This document shows positions 1-8,373 of a stretch of DNA of 64,000 nt, piece after piece. Source of the DNA: Asanoa hainanensis (GTDB lineage: Bacteria; Actinomycetota; Actinomycetes; Mycobacteriales; Micromonosporaceae); the NCBI RefSeq assembly GCF_900188485.1, contig NZ_FZPH01000002.1, positions 434,001 through 498,000 of the forward strand, in the 5' to 3' direction. Within the stretch, counting starts at the first letter, position 1. Every line of letters begins with the position of its first letter. The position numbers and the translations under genes were made by a program. Below the pieces are notes generated by a model. That model saw nothing but the letters and a program-made list of their open reading frames with translations, had not been told where the DNA came from and ran no database searches.

Positions 1-1221
1 GCTCTGGAAGCCCGAGACCAGGACGTCGTAGTAGCCGGGAACCGGCCAGTCCGGGTAGAAGGCCAGACCGTCCTGCGAGCTGACGGTGTTGAAGTTCTCG
101 ATCAGCTTCTTGTTCTTCGGGTCGGTGATCTGCGAGGCGTCGGCCTTCACCGGGACACCACCGTTGTTGCCGATCAGCGCCTGGATCTCCGGACGCATGG
201 TGATGTCGATGAAGTCGTACGCGAGGCTCTTGGCCTTGCTGCTGGTCGGAACGACCCAGAGGTTGCCGGACGAGCCGGCGCTGAACTTGTTGCCGGGGAA
301 CAGGAACGAGTCCCAGTTCGCCTTCATCTCGTCCTTGAAGCGGCCGTACCACCAGCTACCCGAGACGATCATCGGCGCCTTGCCGGAGATGAACGCGGTG
401 CCCATGTCCTCGGCCTTGAGGCTCGCCGACTCCTTGGAGACGTAGCCCTTGGCCACGTAGTCCGCGAAGGTCTCCGCGCCGTACTTCAGCGGGTCGGCCT
501 TGAAGTCGACCGGGTTCTTGTAGAGCTGGTAGTTGTCGACGAACGAGCGGTCGGCCTTGCTCAGCGCGAGCTGGTAGAACAGCTGCCCGGCCGGGTACTC
601 CGCACCGGCCTCGGCCAGCGGGGTGATGCCCTTGGCGACGAACTTGTCCATCGCCTGGGTGAACTCGTCGTACGTGGTGGGTACGGCGATGCCGTTCTTG
701 TCGAACAGGTCCTTGTTGTAATAGACCATGACGTACTCGCCGTAGTTCGGCACGCCGTACCAGTTGCCTTCGCCCATCACGCCCTTGTCGCTGTAACGGG
801 CGGTGGTCTGCAGGCTGGGGCTCAGTTCCTTGTCCCAGCCACGCTTGGTGGCCTCTTCGGTCAGGTCGGTCAGCAGGCCCTGGGAGGACAGCAGGCCCGC
901 CGTGGCGTTGCCCTTGTTGTACTCCATGATGTCCGGACCTTCGTCCGAGTTGATGATCATGCCGGCGTTCTGCTGGATCTGCTCGAACGCCTTGCGCTCG
1001 AACGTCACCTGCACGCCGGGGTGCTCGGTCTTGAAGATCTCGATCGCCTTGTCCCACGCGATGCCCATCGCGCTGTTCTCGCTCTCGTAGTGCCAGAGCT
1101 TGAGAACCTTGGCGTCACTGCCTTCCGCGGCACCGCCGTCGTCGCTGCCGCACGCGGCCAGCGTCGTGCCGGCTATCGCGGCCAACGCGACCGCGACGCC
1201 CAGCTTGCGGAATCGCCCCAT
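1..1221 (-). CDS. ABC sugar transporter substrate-binding lipoprotein (3' end beyond window)
   Basis: Extracellular solute-binding protein that would capture a sugar outside the cell and deliver it to an ABC permease. The gene reads leftward, stays open for 407 codons and leaves the window without a stop. An ATG preceded by a strong AGGAGG six bases upstream gives a lipoprotein signal peptide (MGRFRKLGVAVALAAIAG) ending in the lipobox LAAC, so the mature protein should be a membrane-anchored lipoprotein. The mature part is typical of family 1 binding proteins: KLWHYES near the start, GPDIMEYNKG, NWYGVPNYGEYVMVYYNKDL, and late PMIVSGSWWYGRF. The LacI gene directly upstream on the same strand suggests a sugar-inducible locus. 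Permease genes are expected to the left. The exact sugar cannot be read from the sequence. Confidence 0.93.
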   Translation of the reverse strand, partial: MGRFRKLGVAVALAAIAGTTLAACGSDDGGAAEGSDAKVLKLWHYESENSAMGIAWDKAIEIFKTEHPGVQVTFERKAFEQIQQNAGMIINSDEGPDIMEYNKGNATAGLLSSQGLLTDLTEEATKRGWDKELSPSLQTTARYSDKGVMGEGNWYGVPNYGEYVMVYYNKDLFDKNGIAVPTTYDEFTQAMDKFVAKGITPLAEAGAEYPAGQLFYQLALSKADRSFVDNYQLYKNPVDFKADPLKYGAETFADYVAKGYVSKESASLKAEDMGTAFISGKAPMIVSGSWWYGRFKDEMKANWDSFLFPGNKFSAGSSGNLWVVPTSSKAKSLAYDFIDITMRPEIQALIGNNGGVPVKADASQITDPKNKKLIENFNTVSSQDGLAFYPDWPVPGYYDVLVSGFQS

Positions 1222-1301
1222 TGCTATCCTCCTGTTGAGTATCGAGCCCGGTACTTACTGGCCCGCCGTTGCGTGGCAGCGCGGCGGCGGGCCGTCGCTT
1301 G

Positions 1302-2354
1302 TCAACCGCCCGGCAGCCCCGTGCCGGTCAGTTCGTTCTTCGGCCGTGCGACCGGGCACGTCGAGCCCCGGACCTCCAATGCGCACGGCAACAGTTGTTG
1401 GTGCTGGGCGCCCGTGCCGTCGAGCTGGCGCAGCAACGCCTCGACCGCGAGCCGGCCCAACGCCGCGCCCGGCGAGGTCATCGCGGTCAGGGCGGGATGG
1501 GCGAGCTCGGCCACCGCCGGCGACGTCACCATCGAGACCACCGAGACGTCGTGCGGCACCCGGCGGCCCCGCACGGAGAGCTCCGCGAGGATGCCGAAGA
1601 TGGCGTTCTCGTTCATGGCCAGAACGGCGGTGAGGTCGGGGGCTTTGCCGAGCGCCTCGGCGAGTGCGGCCCGCCCGCCGGCTGCGCTGTCGTCGGCCGG
1701 GATCATCACGGGCTCCAGGCCGTAGCCGGCCATCGCGGCGACGAACGAGTCCCGGGTGCGCAGCGCCGGGCCGTAGCCGGCCGCGATGGTGGCGGCCGAG
1801 TGGTTCACGTAGACGATCTTCTGGTGGCCGAGGCCGACCAGGTGGTCGACGGCTTCGCGGACCGTCTGGTCGAAGTCGATGTCGACGTACGACATGTCGG
1901 TGGTGTCGCTGGTCCGGCCGATCAGCACCAGCGGCACGCCGAGTTCCTGGAGCGCGGTGACCCGCCCGTCGTCGACCTGCACCTCCATCAGCGCGACGCC
2001 GTCGACCATCCGCTGGCTGGCGAGCCGGCGCAGGTCGTCGAGGTCGCCGGCGCCGATGGGGGAGAGCACCAGGTGGTAGCCCGCGTCGCTGGCGGCGGCC
2101 GCCGCCCCGGTCACGAAAGCGGTCTCGGTGGCACCGAAACCGCGCTCGCTCATGGGCATCAGGAGGCCGACTATCCGGCTGCGCCGGGTGGCCAGCCCGC
2201 GCGCCATGGCGTTGGGCTGGTAGTCGAGCGTGGCCATGGCCTCGAGCACGCGGGCCCGGGTGGCGTCGGAGATCGGCCGGGTGCCGGTGAGCACGTAGGA
2301 AACCGTGCTGACGGAGACGCGCGCAAGGCGGGCGACGTCATGCATCGTAGCCAC
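1302..2354 (-). CDS. LacI family transcriptional regulator
   Basis: A 350-residue LacI/GalR-type repressor. The N-terminus carries the canonical helix-turn-helix and hinge helix (MHDVARLARVSVSTVSYVL, then ATLDYQPNAMARGLATRRS). It is followed by a periplasmic-binding-protein-like effector domain to about residue 335 (IVGLLMPM, VNHSAATIAAGYG, LTAVLAMNENAIFGIL). It lies 80 bases ahead of the sugar-binding lipoprotein gene on the same strand and probably controls it, and itself, through the palindrome in its own upstream region. The ligand is presumably a sugar. GTG or ATG starts four codons apart are possible at the N-terminus (MATM). Confidence 0.95.
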   Translation of the reverse strand: MATMHDVARLARVSVSTVSYVLTGTRPISDATRARVLEAMATLDYQPNAMARGLATRRSRIVGLLMPMSERGFGATETAFVTGAAAAASDAGYHLVLSPIGAGDLDDLRRLASQRMVDGVALMEVQVDDGRVTALQELGVPLVLIGRTSDTTDMSYVDIDFDQTVREAVDHLVGLGHQKIVYVNHSAATIAAGYGPALRTRDSFVAAMAGYGLEPVMIPADDSAAGGRAALAEALGKAPDLTAVLAMNENAIFGILAELSVRGRRVPHDVSVVSMVTSPAVAELAHPALTAMTSPGAALGRLAVEALLRQLDGTGAQHQQLLPCALEVRGSTCPVARPKNELTGTGLPGG

Positions 2355-2398
2355 CGCGCACCTCCTTTGGCCTGCAGTGGGACCGCTCCCGTCCGATT

Positions 2399-2427
2399 GT
2401 CGAAGCGTTTCGACTAACCGGTTCGAC
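2399..2427. promoter_or_regulatory. Candidate LacI-family operator upstream of the LacI gene
   Basis: A perfect 16-bp palindrome, GTCGAAGCGTTTCGAC, with the central CG step typical of LacI-family operators occupies 2399-2414. A second palindromic core, AACCGGTT, and a third copy of the half-site TTCGAC follow at 2416-2427. The site lies 45-73 bases upstream of the LacI start, where an autoregulatory operator is expected. Assignment to this LacI protein is an inference from position and symmetry. Confidence 0.6.
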
Positions 2428-2480
2428 GAGACCGTAAGTCACGTGTTACGGCGGCGTCAATAGCTGATGTCGAAAGCGGG

Positions 2481-3122
2481 TCAAACTGGAGACGCCACCG
2501 CGGGGGTGCGGGCGGCGGCTAGGACGAGGTCGACGACCTCGGGGTGGGTGATTAGCGGCGGGGTGACCGCGTCGGCGCCGGCTTGGTGGAGGGCCCGGTG
2601 GAAGCGGCCATCGGCCAGGAGAAAGGCCAAGATCACGATCCGCTCGGCGCCGTTGGCCCGCAGGCTCTGGACCGCCTCGGGCACCGTGGGCGACGCGGAC
2701 GCGGCGTAGCCGACGGACGCCGGGACCGGCAGGGCCGCGGCCGTCGCTTCGACCTCGGCGCGGGAGCGGGGGTCGCTCGACCCGGCGGCGGCCAGGACGA
2801 CCGCGTCCGCCGGCCCGGCGGCGGCGAGCCGGTCGGCCAACACACCGAGCAGCCGCCCGGCGGTGCCGAGCGGCGGCGCGAGGCTCGCGCCGCCGGCGAA
2901 CGCCTGGGCGATGTCGACGCGGACATGGTGGCCAGCGGTCAACAGCAGGGGAACGACCACCGCCGCCCCGGCCGCCACCTCGCGGACATGCGGCGCCTGG
3001 ACATCGACGTAGGCCAGCCGGACGGCCCCGGCGTGGCGGCGGGCCACCCGCCGGGCGAGGTCCCGGACCTGCGCCTGCCCGGCCAGCACCCGCGTGCCAT
3101 GAGCGACGAGCACCAGGGTCAT
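2481..3122 (-). CDS. CbiX/SirB-like sirohydrochlorin chelatase
   Basis: A 213-residue class II chelatase homologue, predicted to insert Fe2+ (or Co2+) into sirohydrochlorin. As last gene of the nitrate-assimilation operon it most likely makes siroheme for NirB. The N-terminus MTLVLVAHGTR holds the His typical of these enzymes, and VVPLLLTAGHHVRVDI contains the second conserved His motif. The C-terminal half (PASVGYAASASPTVPEAVQ, IVILAFLLADGRFHRAL) looks like a degenerate second chelatase repeat. Its ATG overlaps the hemD stop (ATGA), so the two are probably translationally coupled. Metal specificity cannot be decided from sequence alone; context favours iron. Confidence 0.88.
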   Translation of the reverse strand: MTLVLVAHGTRVLAGQAQVRDLARRVARRHAGAVRLAYVDVQAPHVREVAAGAAVVVPLLLTAGHHVRVDIAQAFAGGASLAPPLGTAGRLLGVLADRLAAAGPADAVVLAAAGSSDPRSRAEVEATAAALPVPASVGYAASASPTVPEAVQSLRANGAERIVILAFLLADGRFHRALHQAGADAVTPPLITHPEVVDLVLAAARTPAVASPV

Positions 3123-4207
3123 GCCGACGTCCGGAGGCGGTAGCCGCGCTTGATCACGGTCTCGATCAGGTCGGCGGAGCCGAGGGAGGACCGTAGGCGG
3201 GCCACGGCCATGTCGATGGCGCCCTGGGTGCCGCTCGGTAGGGCCGACGCCAAGCGGGCCCGCGAGACGACCGTGCCGGGCTGGGCAGCGAGGGCCCGCA
3301 GCACCGCCATCGAGGCGGGTGCCAGCGGAAGGAACTCCCCGTCGACGATCGCGGCATGGCCGCGCAGCTCGACGGTCCGTCCGGCCACCTCCAGTCGTCG
3401 GGCCCGGGAGGGTAGGGCCTCGGTGACCGCCCGGACGAGGGCACCCAGTCGCGACCGGTCGGGCACCAGCGTCGGCACATCGCGCTCGCGCAGTGGGGCC
3501 GCTGTGACCGGGCCGACGCAGGCCGCCAGCACCCCGTCCCGGAAGGCGTCGAGCACGGCCGGTGCCCGCCCGTCGCCGGCCGCGTCCAGCAGCGCGGTGA
3601 CCGCCGGTGCGCTGGTGAAGGTGACGGCGTCGACCACCCCGCCGATGATCTGGTCGACCAGCCGGCGCAGTGGCTCCTGGTCCTCCCGGGCCGTCCAGCG
3701 GTAGACCGGCACCTCGACGACCTCCGCCCCGGCCGTGCGGAGCGCCGTCGTGAACTCGTCCTGCGGTCCGCCGTGCAGCTGCACCGCGATCCGCCGGCCG
3801 GCCACGCCCTCGGCGAGCAGCTTGTCGAGGATCTCCGCGCACGACTCCGTCGGCGCCGACCATTGCTCGGTCAGGCCCGCCGCCCGGATCGCGCCGCAGG
3901 GCTTGGCTCCCCGCGCGATCAACCGGGCCGCGCCCAGGCCGCCCCGCAGCTCCTCGCCGACACCCCAGCCCTCGGCCGCCTCCAGCCAGCCGCGGAAGCC
4001 GATGCCCGTCGTGGCGACCACGACGTCCGGGGCGTGCTCGACGCACGCGACCGTCGCGGCCCGCAGCGCCGCGTCGTCCAGCAACGGGATGATCGTGATG
4101 GCGGGGGCCGAAACCACCCGGGCGCCGCGGCGTTCCAGCAGCGCGCCGAGCTCGTCCCGCCGCCGTTCCGCGGTGATCGCGACCGTGAAACCCCGCAGCG
4201 GCGTCAC
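3119..4207 (-). CDS. hemD: Uroporphyrinogen-III synthase fused to a C-terminal winged-helix domain
   Basis: A 362-residue fusion. Residues 1-255 are a HemD-type uroporphyrinogen-III synthase (GFTVAITAERRRDELGALL, VVVATTGIGFRGWLEAAEGW, DAVTFTSAPAVTALLDAAG). Residues 265-360 form an OmpR/PhoB-like winged-helix DNA-binding domain (LPLAPASMAVLRALAAQPG, then GTQGAIDMAVARLRSSLG and LIETVIKRGYRLRTS). There is no receiver domain. The GTG start overlaps the nirD stop as GTGA, which fixes the start. The fusion is known from actinobacterial nir loci. It suggests a moonlighting regulator that could tie tetrapyrrole precursor state to nitrogen genes, but DNA binding is inferred from fold only. Confidence 0.93.
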   Translation of the reverse strand: MTPLRGFTVAITAERRRDELGALLERRGARVVSAPAITIIPLLDDAALRAATVACVEHAPDVVVATTGIGFRGWLEAAEGWGVGEELRGGLGAARLIARGAKPCGAIRAAGLTEQWSAPTESCAEILDKLLAEGVAGRRIAVQLHGGPQDEFTTALRTAGAEVVEVPVYRWTAREDQEPLRRLVDQIIGGVVDAVTFTSAPAVTALLDAAGDGRAPAVLDAFRDGVLAACVGPVTAAPLRERDVPTLVPDRSRLGALVRAVTEALPSRARRLEVAGRTVELRGHAAIVDGEFLPLAPASMAVLRALAAQPGTVVSRARLASALPSGTQGAIDMAVARLRSSLGSADLIETVIKRGYRLRTSA

Positions 4208-4524
4208 GCCGTGCCCACCTCGACCACGCCGCCGCGGACCCGGACCGGGAACACCGGCACGCGGGCGTCCGCGTCCAGACACTCGCCGGTGTCCAGGTCG
4301 TACGCCTGCTTGTGCATCGGCGAAGCCACCACCGGCCGGTCGCCGCGGCTGCCGACGACACCCCGGGACAGCACGTGCGCGCCGCTGACGGGGTCGCGGT
4401 TGCCGATCGCCCGCACGCGGTCGTCGTGCAGTCGGAAAACCGCCACCTGCGCGTCCCCGATCAGAGCGGCGACGCCGCGCTCCGCGAGCAGGTCGGTGAA
4501 CCGGCAGACCGGTGTCCAGGTCAT
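4204..4524 (-). CDS. nirD: Nitrite reductase (NADH) small subunit NirD
   Basis: A 106-residue Rieske-fold small subunit of the assimilatory siroheme nitrite reductase; it partners NirB in the cytoplasm. Recognisable blocks are WTPVCRFTDLLAERGVAAL, VRAIGNRDPVSGAHVLSRG and VASPMHKQAYDLDTGECL. The CxH/CxxH iron-sulfur ligands of true Rieske proteins are absent, as usual for NirD. Its start overlaps the nirB stop (ATGA) and its stop overlaps the hemD start (GTGA). Confidence 0.95.
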   Translation of the reverse strand: MTWTPVCRFTDLLAERGVAALIGDAQVAVFRLHDDRVRAIGNRDPVSGAHVLSRGVVGSRGDRPVVASPMHKQAYDLDTGECLDADARVPVFPVRVRGGVVEVGTA

Positions 4525-6964
4525 GCCCGGGGGCCCAACGACACGAGAGGCACGGGCTGCCCGCGCTCACTGCCGAACGAGATCGACGGGTCCGGCGTCG
4601 ACGGCGCGTTGATGAACGAGACGAAGCGCCGCAGTTTCACCGGATCCTCCAGCACGTCCCGCCACTCGTCCGTATGAGATGCGACGTGCCGGGCCATCGC
4701 CGCGTCGAGGTCGGCGCACAGGCCCAGCCGGTCGTCGACGATGACCGCGCGCAGGTGGTCCAGGCCGCCGTCGAGTCCCTCGATCCAGGCCGCCGTGCGC
4801 TGGAGGCGGTCGGCGGTGCGGATGTAGTACATGAGGAAGCGGTCGACGGTCCGGACCAGCGTGTCGGTGTCCACATCAGACAGGAATAGGTCGGCGTGCC
4901 GGGGCCGGAAACCGCCGTTGCCGCCGACGTAGAGATTCCAGCCCTGCTCCGTCGCGATGATCCCGAAGTCCTTGCTCCTGGCCTCCGCGCACTCGCGCGC
5001 ACAGCCGGACACCGCCGACTTGATTTTGTGTGGCGCCCGCAGTCCCCGATAGCGCAGCTCCAAAGCCACGGCCAGCCCGACCGAGTCCTGCACCCCGTAG
5101 CGGCACCACGTCGAACCGACGCACGACTTCACCGTGCGCAACGCCTTCCCGTACGCGTGCCCCGACTCGAACCCGGCCGCGACCAGCCGCCGCCAGATCT
5201 CCGGCAGCTGCTCGACCCGCGCCCCGAGCAGGTCGATCCGTTGCCCACCCGTGATCTTCGTGTAGAGCCCGAAGTCCCGGGCGACCTCGCCGATCACGAT
5301 CAGCCGCTCGGGGGTGATCTCGCCGCCGGGTATCCGCGGCACCACAGAGTACGTGCCGTCGCGCTGGATGTTGGCCAGGAAATGGTCGTTGGTGTCCTGC
5401 AGCGCGGCCTGCTCGCCGTCGAGCACGTGCCCGTTGCCGAGCGAGGCGAGAATCGAGGCCACCGTGGGCTTGCAGATGTCACAGCCGCGCCCGGTGCCGT
5501 GCGCGGAAACCAGCGCCGAGAACGTGCGGATCCCGCGCACCCGGACCAGGTCGAAGAGCTCCTGCCGGGAGTACGCGAAGTGCTCGCACAACGCCTTCGA
5601 CTGCGCGACGCCGGCCTCGGCGAGCAGCGACTTGAGCAGCGGCACGCACGACCCGCACGTGGTGCCGGCCCGGGTGCACGCCTTGACCGCCGGCACGTCG
5701 CCGCACCCGTCGCCGATCGCCGCCAACACCTGGTCCTTGGTGACGTTGTTGCAGCTGCAGACCTGCGCGTCGCCCGGCAACGCCACGTCCGGTGCGCCGG
5801 TCGAGAGGAAGTCGGCCAGCCTGCCGGGAACCGGCCCGCCTACGGCGGCCCGCAGCGCACCGTAGGCGCTCGCGTCCCCGACCAGGATCCCGCCGAGCAG
5901 CGTCCGCGCGTCGTCGGTCAACGCCAGCTTGGCGTAGAGGCCGTTGGCCGGGTCGGCGTAGACGACATCGAGCGCGCCAGTGGTCCGGCCGAAGCTGGCC
6001 ACGTCGACCCCGAGCAGCTTGAGCTTGGTCGACGTGTCGGCACCCCCGAAGGTCGCTTCGCCACCCAGCAGCCGGTCGACGACGACGTCGGCCATGGCGT
6101 AGCCGGGGGCGACCAATCCGTAGCAACGCCCCTCGACGGCCGCGCACTCGCCGATCGCGAAGACGGTCGGATCGCTGGTCCGCAGCGCGTCGTCGACCAG
6201 GACGCCGCCGCGTTCGCCGACCGCGAGGTCGGCGGCCCGGGCCAGGTCGTCGCGCGGGCGAACGCCGGCCGCGAAGACCACCAGGTCCGTGTCGAGGGCC
6301 AGCTCTCCGGCGGTGTCGACCCGCAGCCGCTCCCCGTCGGCCCCGATCGCGGTCACTCCGGTGCCGGTGTGCACCGCGATGTCGAGCTCCTCGATCCGGC
6401 GGCGCAGCATCGCCCCACCGGCCGGGTCGAGCTGCATGGGCATCAGGTGCGGTGCGAACTCCACCACGGACGTCCGCAAACCCAGCAGCCGCAGGGCGTT
6501 GGCCGCTTCGAGCCCGAGCAGGCCCCCACCGACGACGATGCCGGTCGACCGGCCGTTCGCGTACTCCCGCAGGGCTTCCAGGTCGTCCAGCGTGCGGTAG
6601 ACGAAGCAGCCACGGGCGTCGTGACCCGGAACCGGCGGCACGAACGGGCGAGATCCGGTCGCCAACACAGCGCGTCGTACGGGTAGGACCCAGCCGAAGT
6701 CCGCACGACCCGCGCCGCCCGGTCCACCTCCAGTGCGGGCTCACCGAGCCGGATCTCCGTGCCGGACGGCACGCCGGCGGGAGCGAGGGTGAGCTCCTCG
6801 GCCGTCACGCCCTCGAAATAGGCCGACAGCCGCACCCGGTCGTACGCCCGCCGGTGCTCCTCGGCCAGCACGGTCACCGACCAGCGGCCGTCCGTGTCGC
6901 GGGCGGCGAGCGCCTCGACGAGCCGCTGCCCGACCATTCCGTTGCCGACGACGACCAGTCTCAT
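4521..6964 (-). pseudogene. nirB: Nitrite reductase (NADH) large subunit NirB, interrupted by a 1-nt frameshift
   Basis: Large subunit reducing nitrite to ammonium with NADH. The first ~98 codons (MRLVVVGNGMVGQRLVEALA to SYPYDAL) are in one frame; the rest (VLATGSRPFVPPVPGHDARG onward) is in the next. Restoring one G near 6668-6670 (CTGTG to CTGGTG) rejoins the family sequence YDALVLATG and gives about 814 residues, near normal length. Domains in order: FAD/NAD(P) Rossmann domains (GGGLLGLEAANAL), BFD-type [2Fe-2S] domain (VCSCNNVTKDQVL, TTCGSCVPLLK), a second BFD-like segment (GCDICKP), and the siroheme/[4Fe-4S] domain with CVGSTWCRYG and SGCARECAEARS. Every downstream motif is intact, so a sequencing deletion is as likely as a real, recent mutation. 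Both ends overlap neighbours by ATGA. Confidence 0.93.
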
Positions 6965-8373
6965 GCCGCGACCTCCGTGTCAGGGTCCCTCGTGTCCGGG
7001 TCCACCATGGACAGCCAATCGACGAGTCCACACACCGCTTCTCGGCAGCCGCCGCAGCCGGTCGTGGCGCGGGTCGCCGCGGCGACGTCCGCGACGGTCC
7101 GCCCGCCGGCCCGCCACACCGCCGTGATGGCCGCCTTCCGCACCGTGTTGCACCGGCAGACGACGGCCGCGTCCGGCATCAGCGCGGGGGAGTCGGCCGC
7201 GACCGGCGGGTCGGCGCCGTGCGCGCGGCCGAGCAGCAACGTCCGCCGGTCGGCCGGCGCCTCGGCGTCGCGGTCGAAGAGCTGCACGACGGTGCCGACC
7301 GCCGGGTTGTCGCCCAGCAGCACGGCGCCGGTGATCCGGTTCTCGTGGAGGACCAGCCGGGCGTACGTGCCGCGGGCCGGATCCGCGAAGCTGACCACCT
7401 CGGCGTCGGCGCCGGTCTCCAGCGAGCCCATGGCCGCGAGGTCGACGTCGCTCGCCTTGAGCCGGGTCACCACTCGCGATCCCCGGTACGCCGCGCGCCC
7501 GCCGGTGATCCGGTCGGCGACCGTGGCCGCCTGGTCCCAGGCCGGCGCCACGAGCCCGTACACGCTGCCGCGATGCTCCGCGCAGTCGCCGATCGCGTAC
7601 ACGTGCGGGTCGCTGGTCCGCATCGCGTCGTCGACGACGATGCCGCGGCCGACGGTGAGCCCAGCCGCGGCGGCGAGCCGGGTGTCGGGCCGAACTCCGC
7701 AGGCGAGCACAAGCAGATCGGCCGGGATCACCGCGCCGTCGAGGTGCAGGGCGTTGCCGGTCCACTCGCGGGCGCTCGCGCCGACGTGCGTCCGGACCCC
7801 GAGGCCGGCCAACGTGCGGGCCAGGACACGGCCGGCGTCGCCGTCGAGTTGCCGATCCATGAGGTGGGTGCCGACGTGGACGACGTCGACCGCCAGGCCG
7901 CGTCCGGCCAGGCCACGGGCCGCCTCCAGACCGAGCAGCCCGCCGCCGAGCACGACGGCTCGCCGCGCGCCGTCGGCCCGCGCGACGATCCGTCGGCAGT
8001 CGTCGAGGGTGCGGAAGGCGTACACATCGGGCGAATCGAGGCCCTGCAAGGACGGAAACACCGGCAACCCGCCGGTGGCCAGCACCAACGCGTCGTACTC
8101 GTGCTCTTCCCGCGTCGTGCGGACGACCCGGCGCCCCGGGTCGACGGCGACCACCCGCTCGCCGAGCCGCACGTCGGCCCCGGACGGTGCGGCCGAGATC
8201 GCCAGGTCGTCCTCGCCGACCTTCCCGGCGAGCAGGGACGAGAGCAGGATCCGGTTGTACGGCCGGTGCGGCTCGGCGCCCAGTGCGGTGACCTTGACGT
8301 CGGCATCGCGCGACCGCAGCTCGGCGACCGCCCGCGAGCCCGCCATCCCGTAGCCCACCACCAGGACCCTCAT
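6961..8373 (-). CDS. FAD/NAD(P)-dependent nitrate reductase electron-transfer subunit with BFD-type [2Fe-2S] domain
   Basis: A 470-residue flavoprotein resembling the N-terminal half of NirB but lacking the siroheme domain. It has an N-terminal FAD-binding Rossmann fold (MRVLVVGYGMAGSRAVAEL), YDALVLATGGLPVFP, an NAD(P)-binding GGGLLGLEAARGLAGRGL, and the second FAD motif DPHVYAIGDCAEH. A C-terminal BFD-like [2Fe-2S] domain follows with cysteines in VVCRCNTVRKAAIT and TTGCGGCREAVC. Placed between nasA and nirB with ATGA overlaps on both sides, it most likely passes NADH electrons to the nitrate reductase NasA, the role of NasB-type subunits. Assignment to NasA rather than NirB is by context. 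Confidence 0.88.
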   Translation of the reverse strand: MRVLVVGYGMAGSRAVAELRSRDADVKVTALGAEPHRPYNRILLSSLLAGKVGEDDLAISAAPSGADVRLGERVVAVDPGRRVVRTTREEHEYDALVLATGGLPVFPSLQGLDSPDVYAFRTLDDCRRIVARADGARRAVVLGGGLLGLEAARGLAGRGLAVDVVHVGTHLMDRQLDGDAGRVLARTLAGLGVRTHVGASAREWTGNALHLDGAVIPADLLVLACGVRPDTRLAAAAGLTVGRGIVVDDAMRTSDPHVYAIGDCAEHRGSVYGLVAPAWDQAATVADRITGGRAAYRGSRVVTRLKASDVDLAAMGSLETGADAEVVSFADPARGTYARLVLHENRITGAVLLGDNPAVGTVVQLFDRDAEAPADRRTLLLGRAHGADPPVAADSPALMPDAAVVCRCNTVRKAAITAVWRAGGRTVADVAAATRATTGCGGCREAVCGLVDWLSMVDPDTRDPDTEVAA

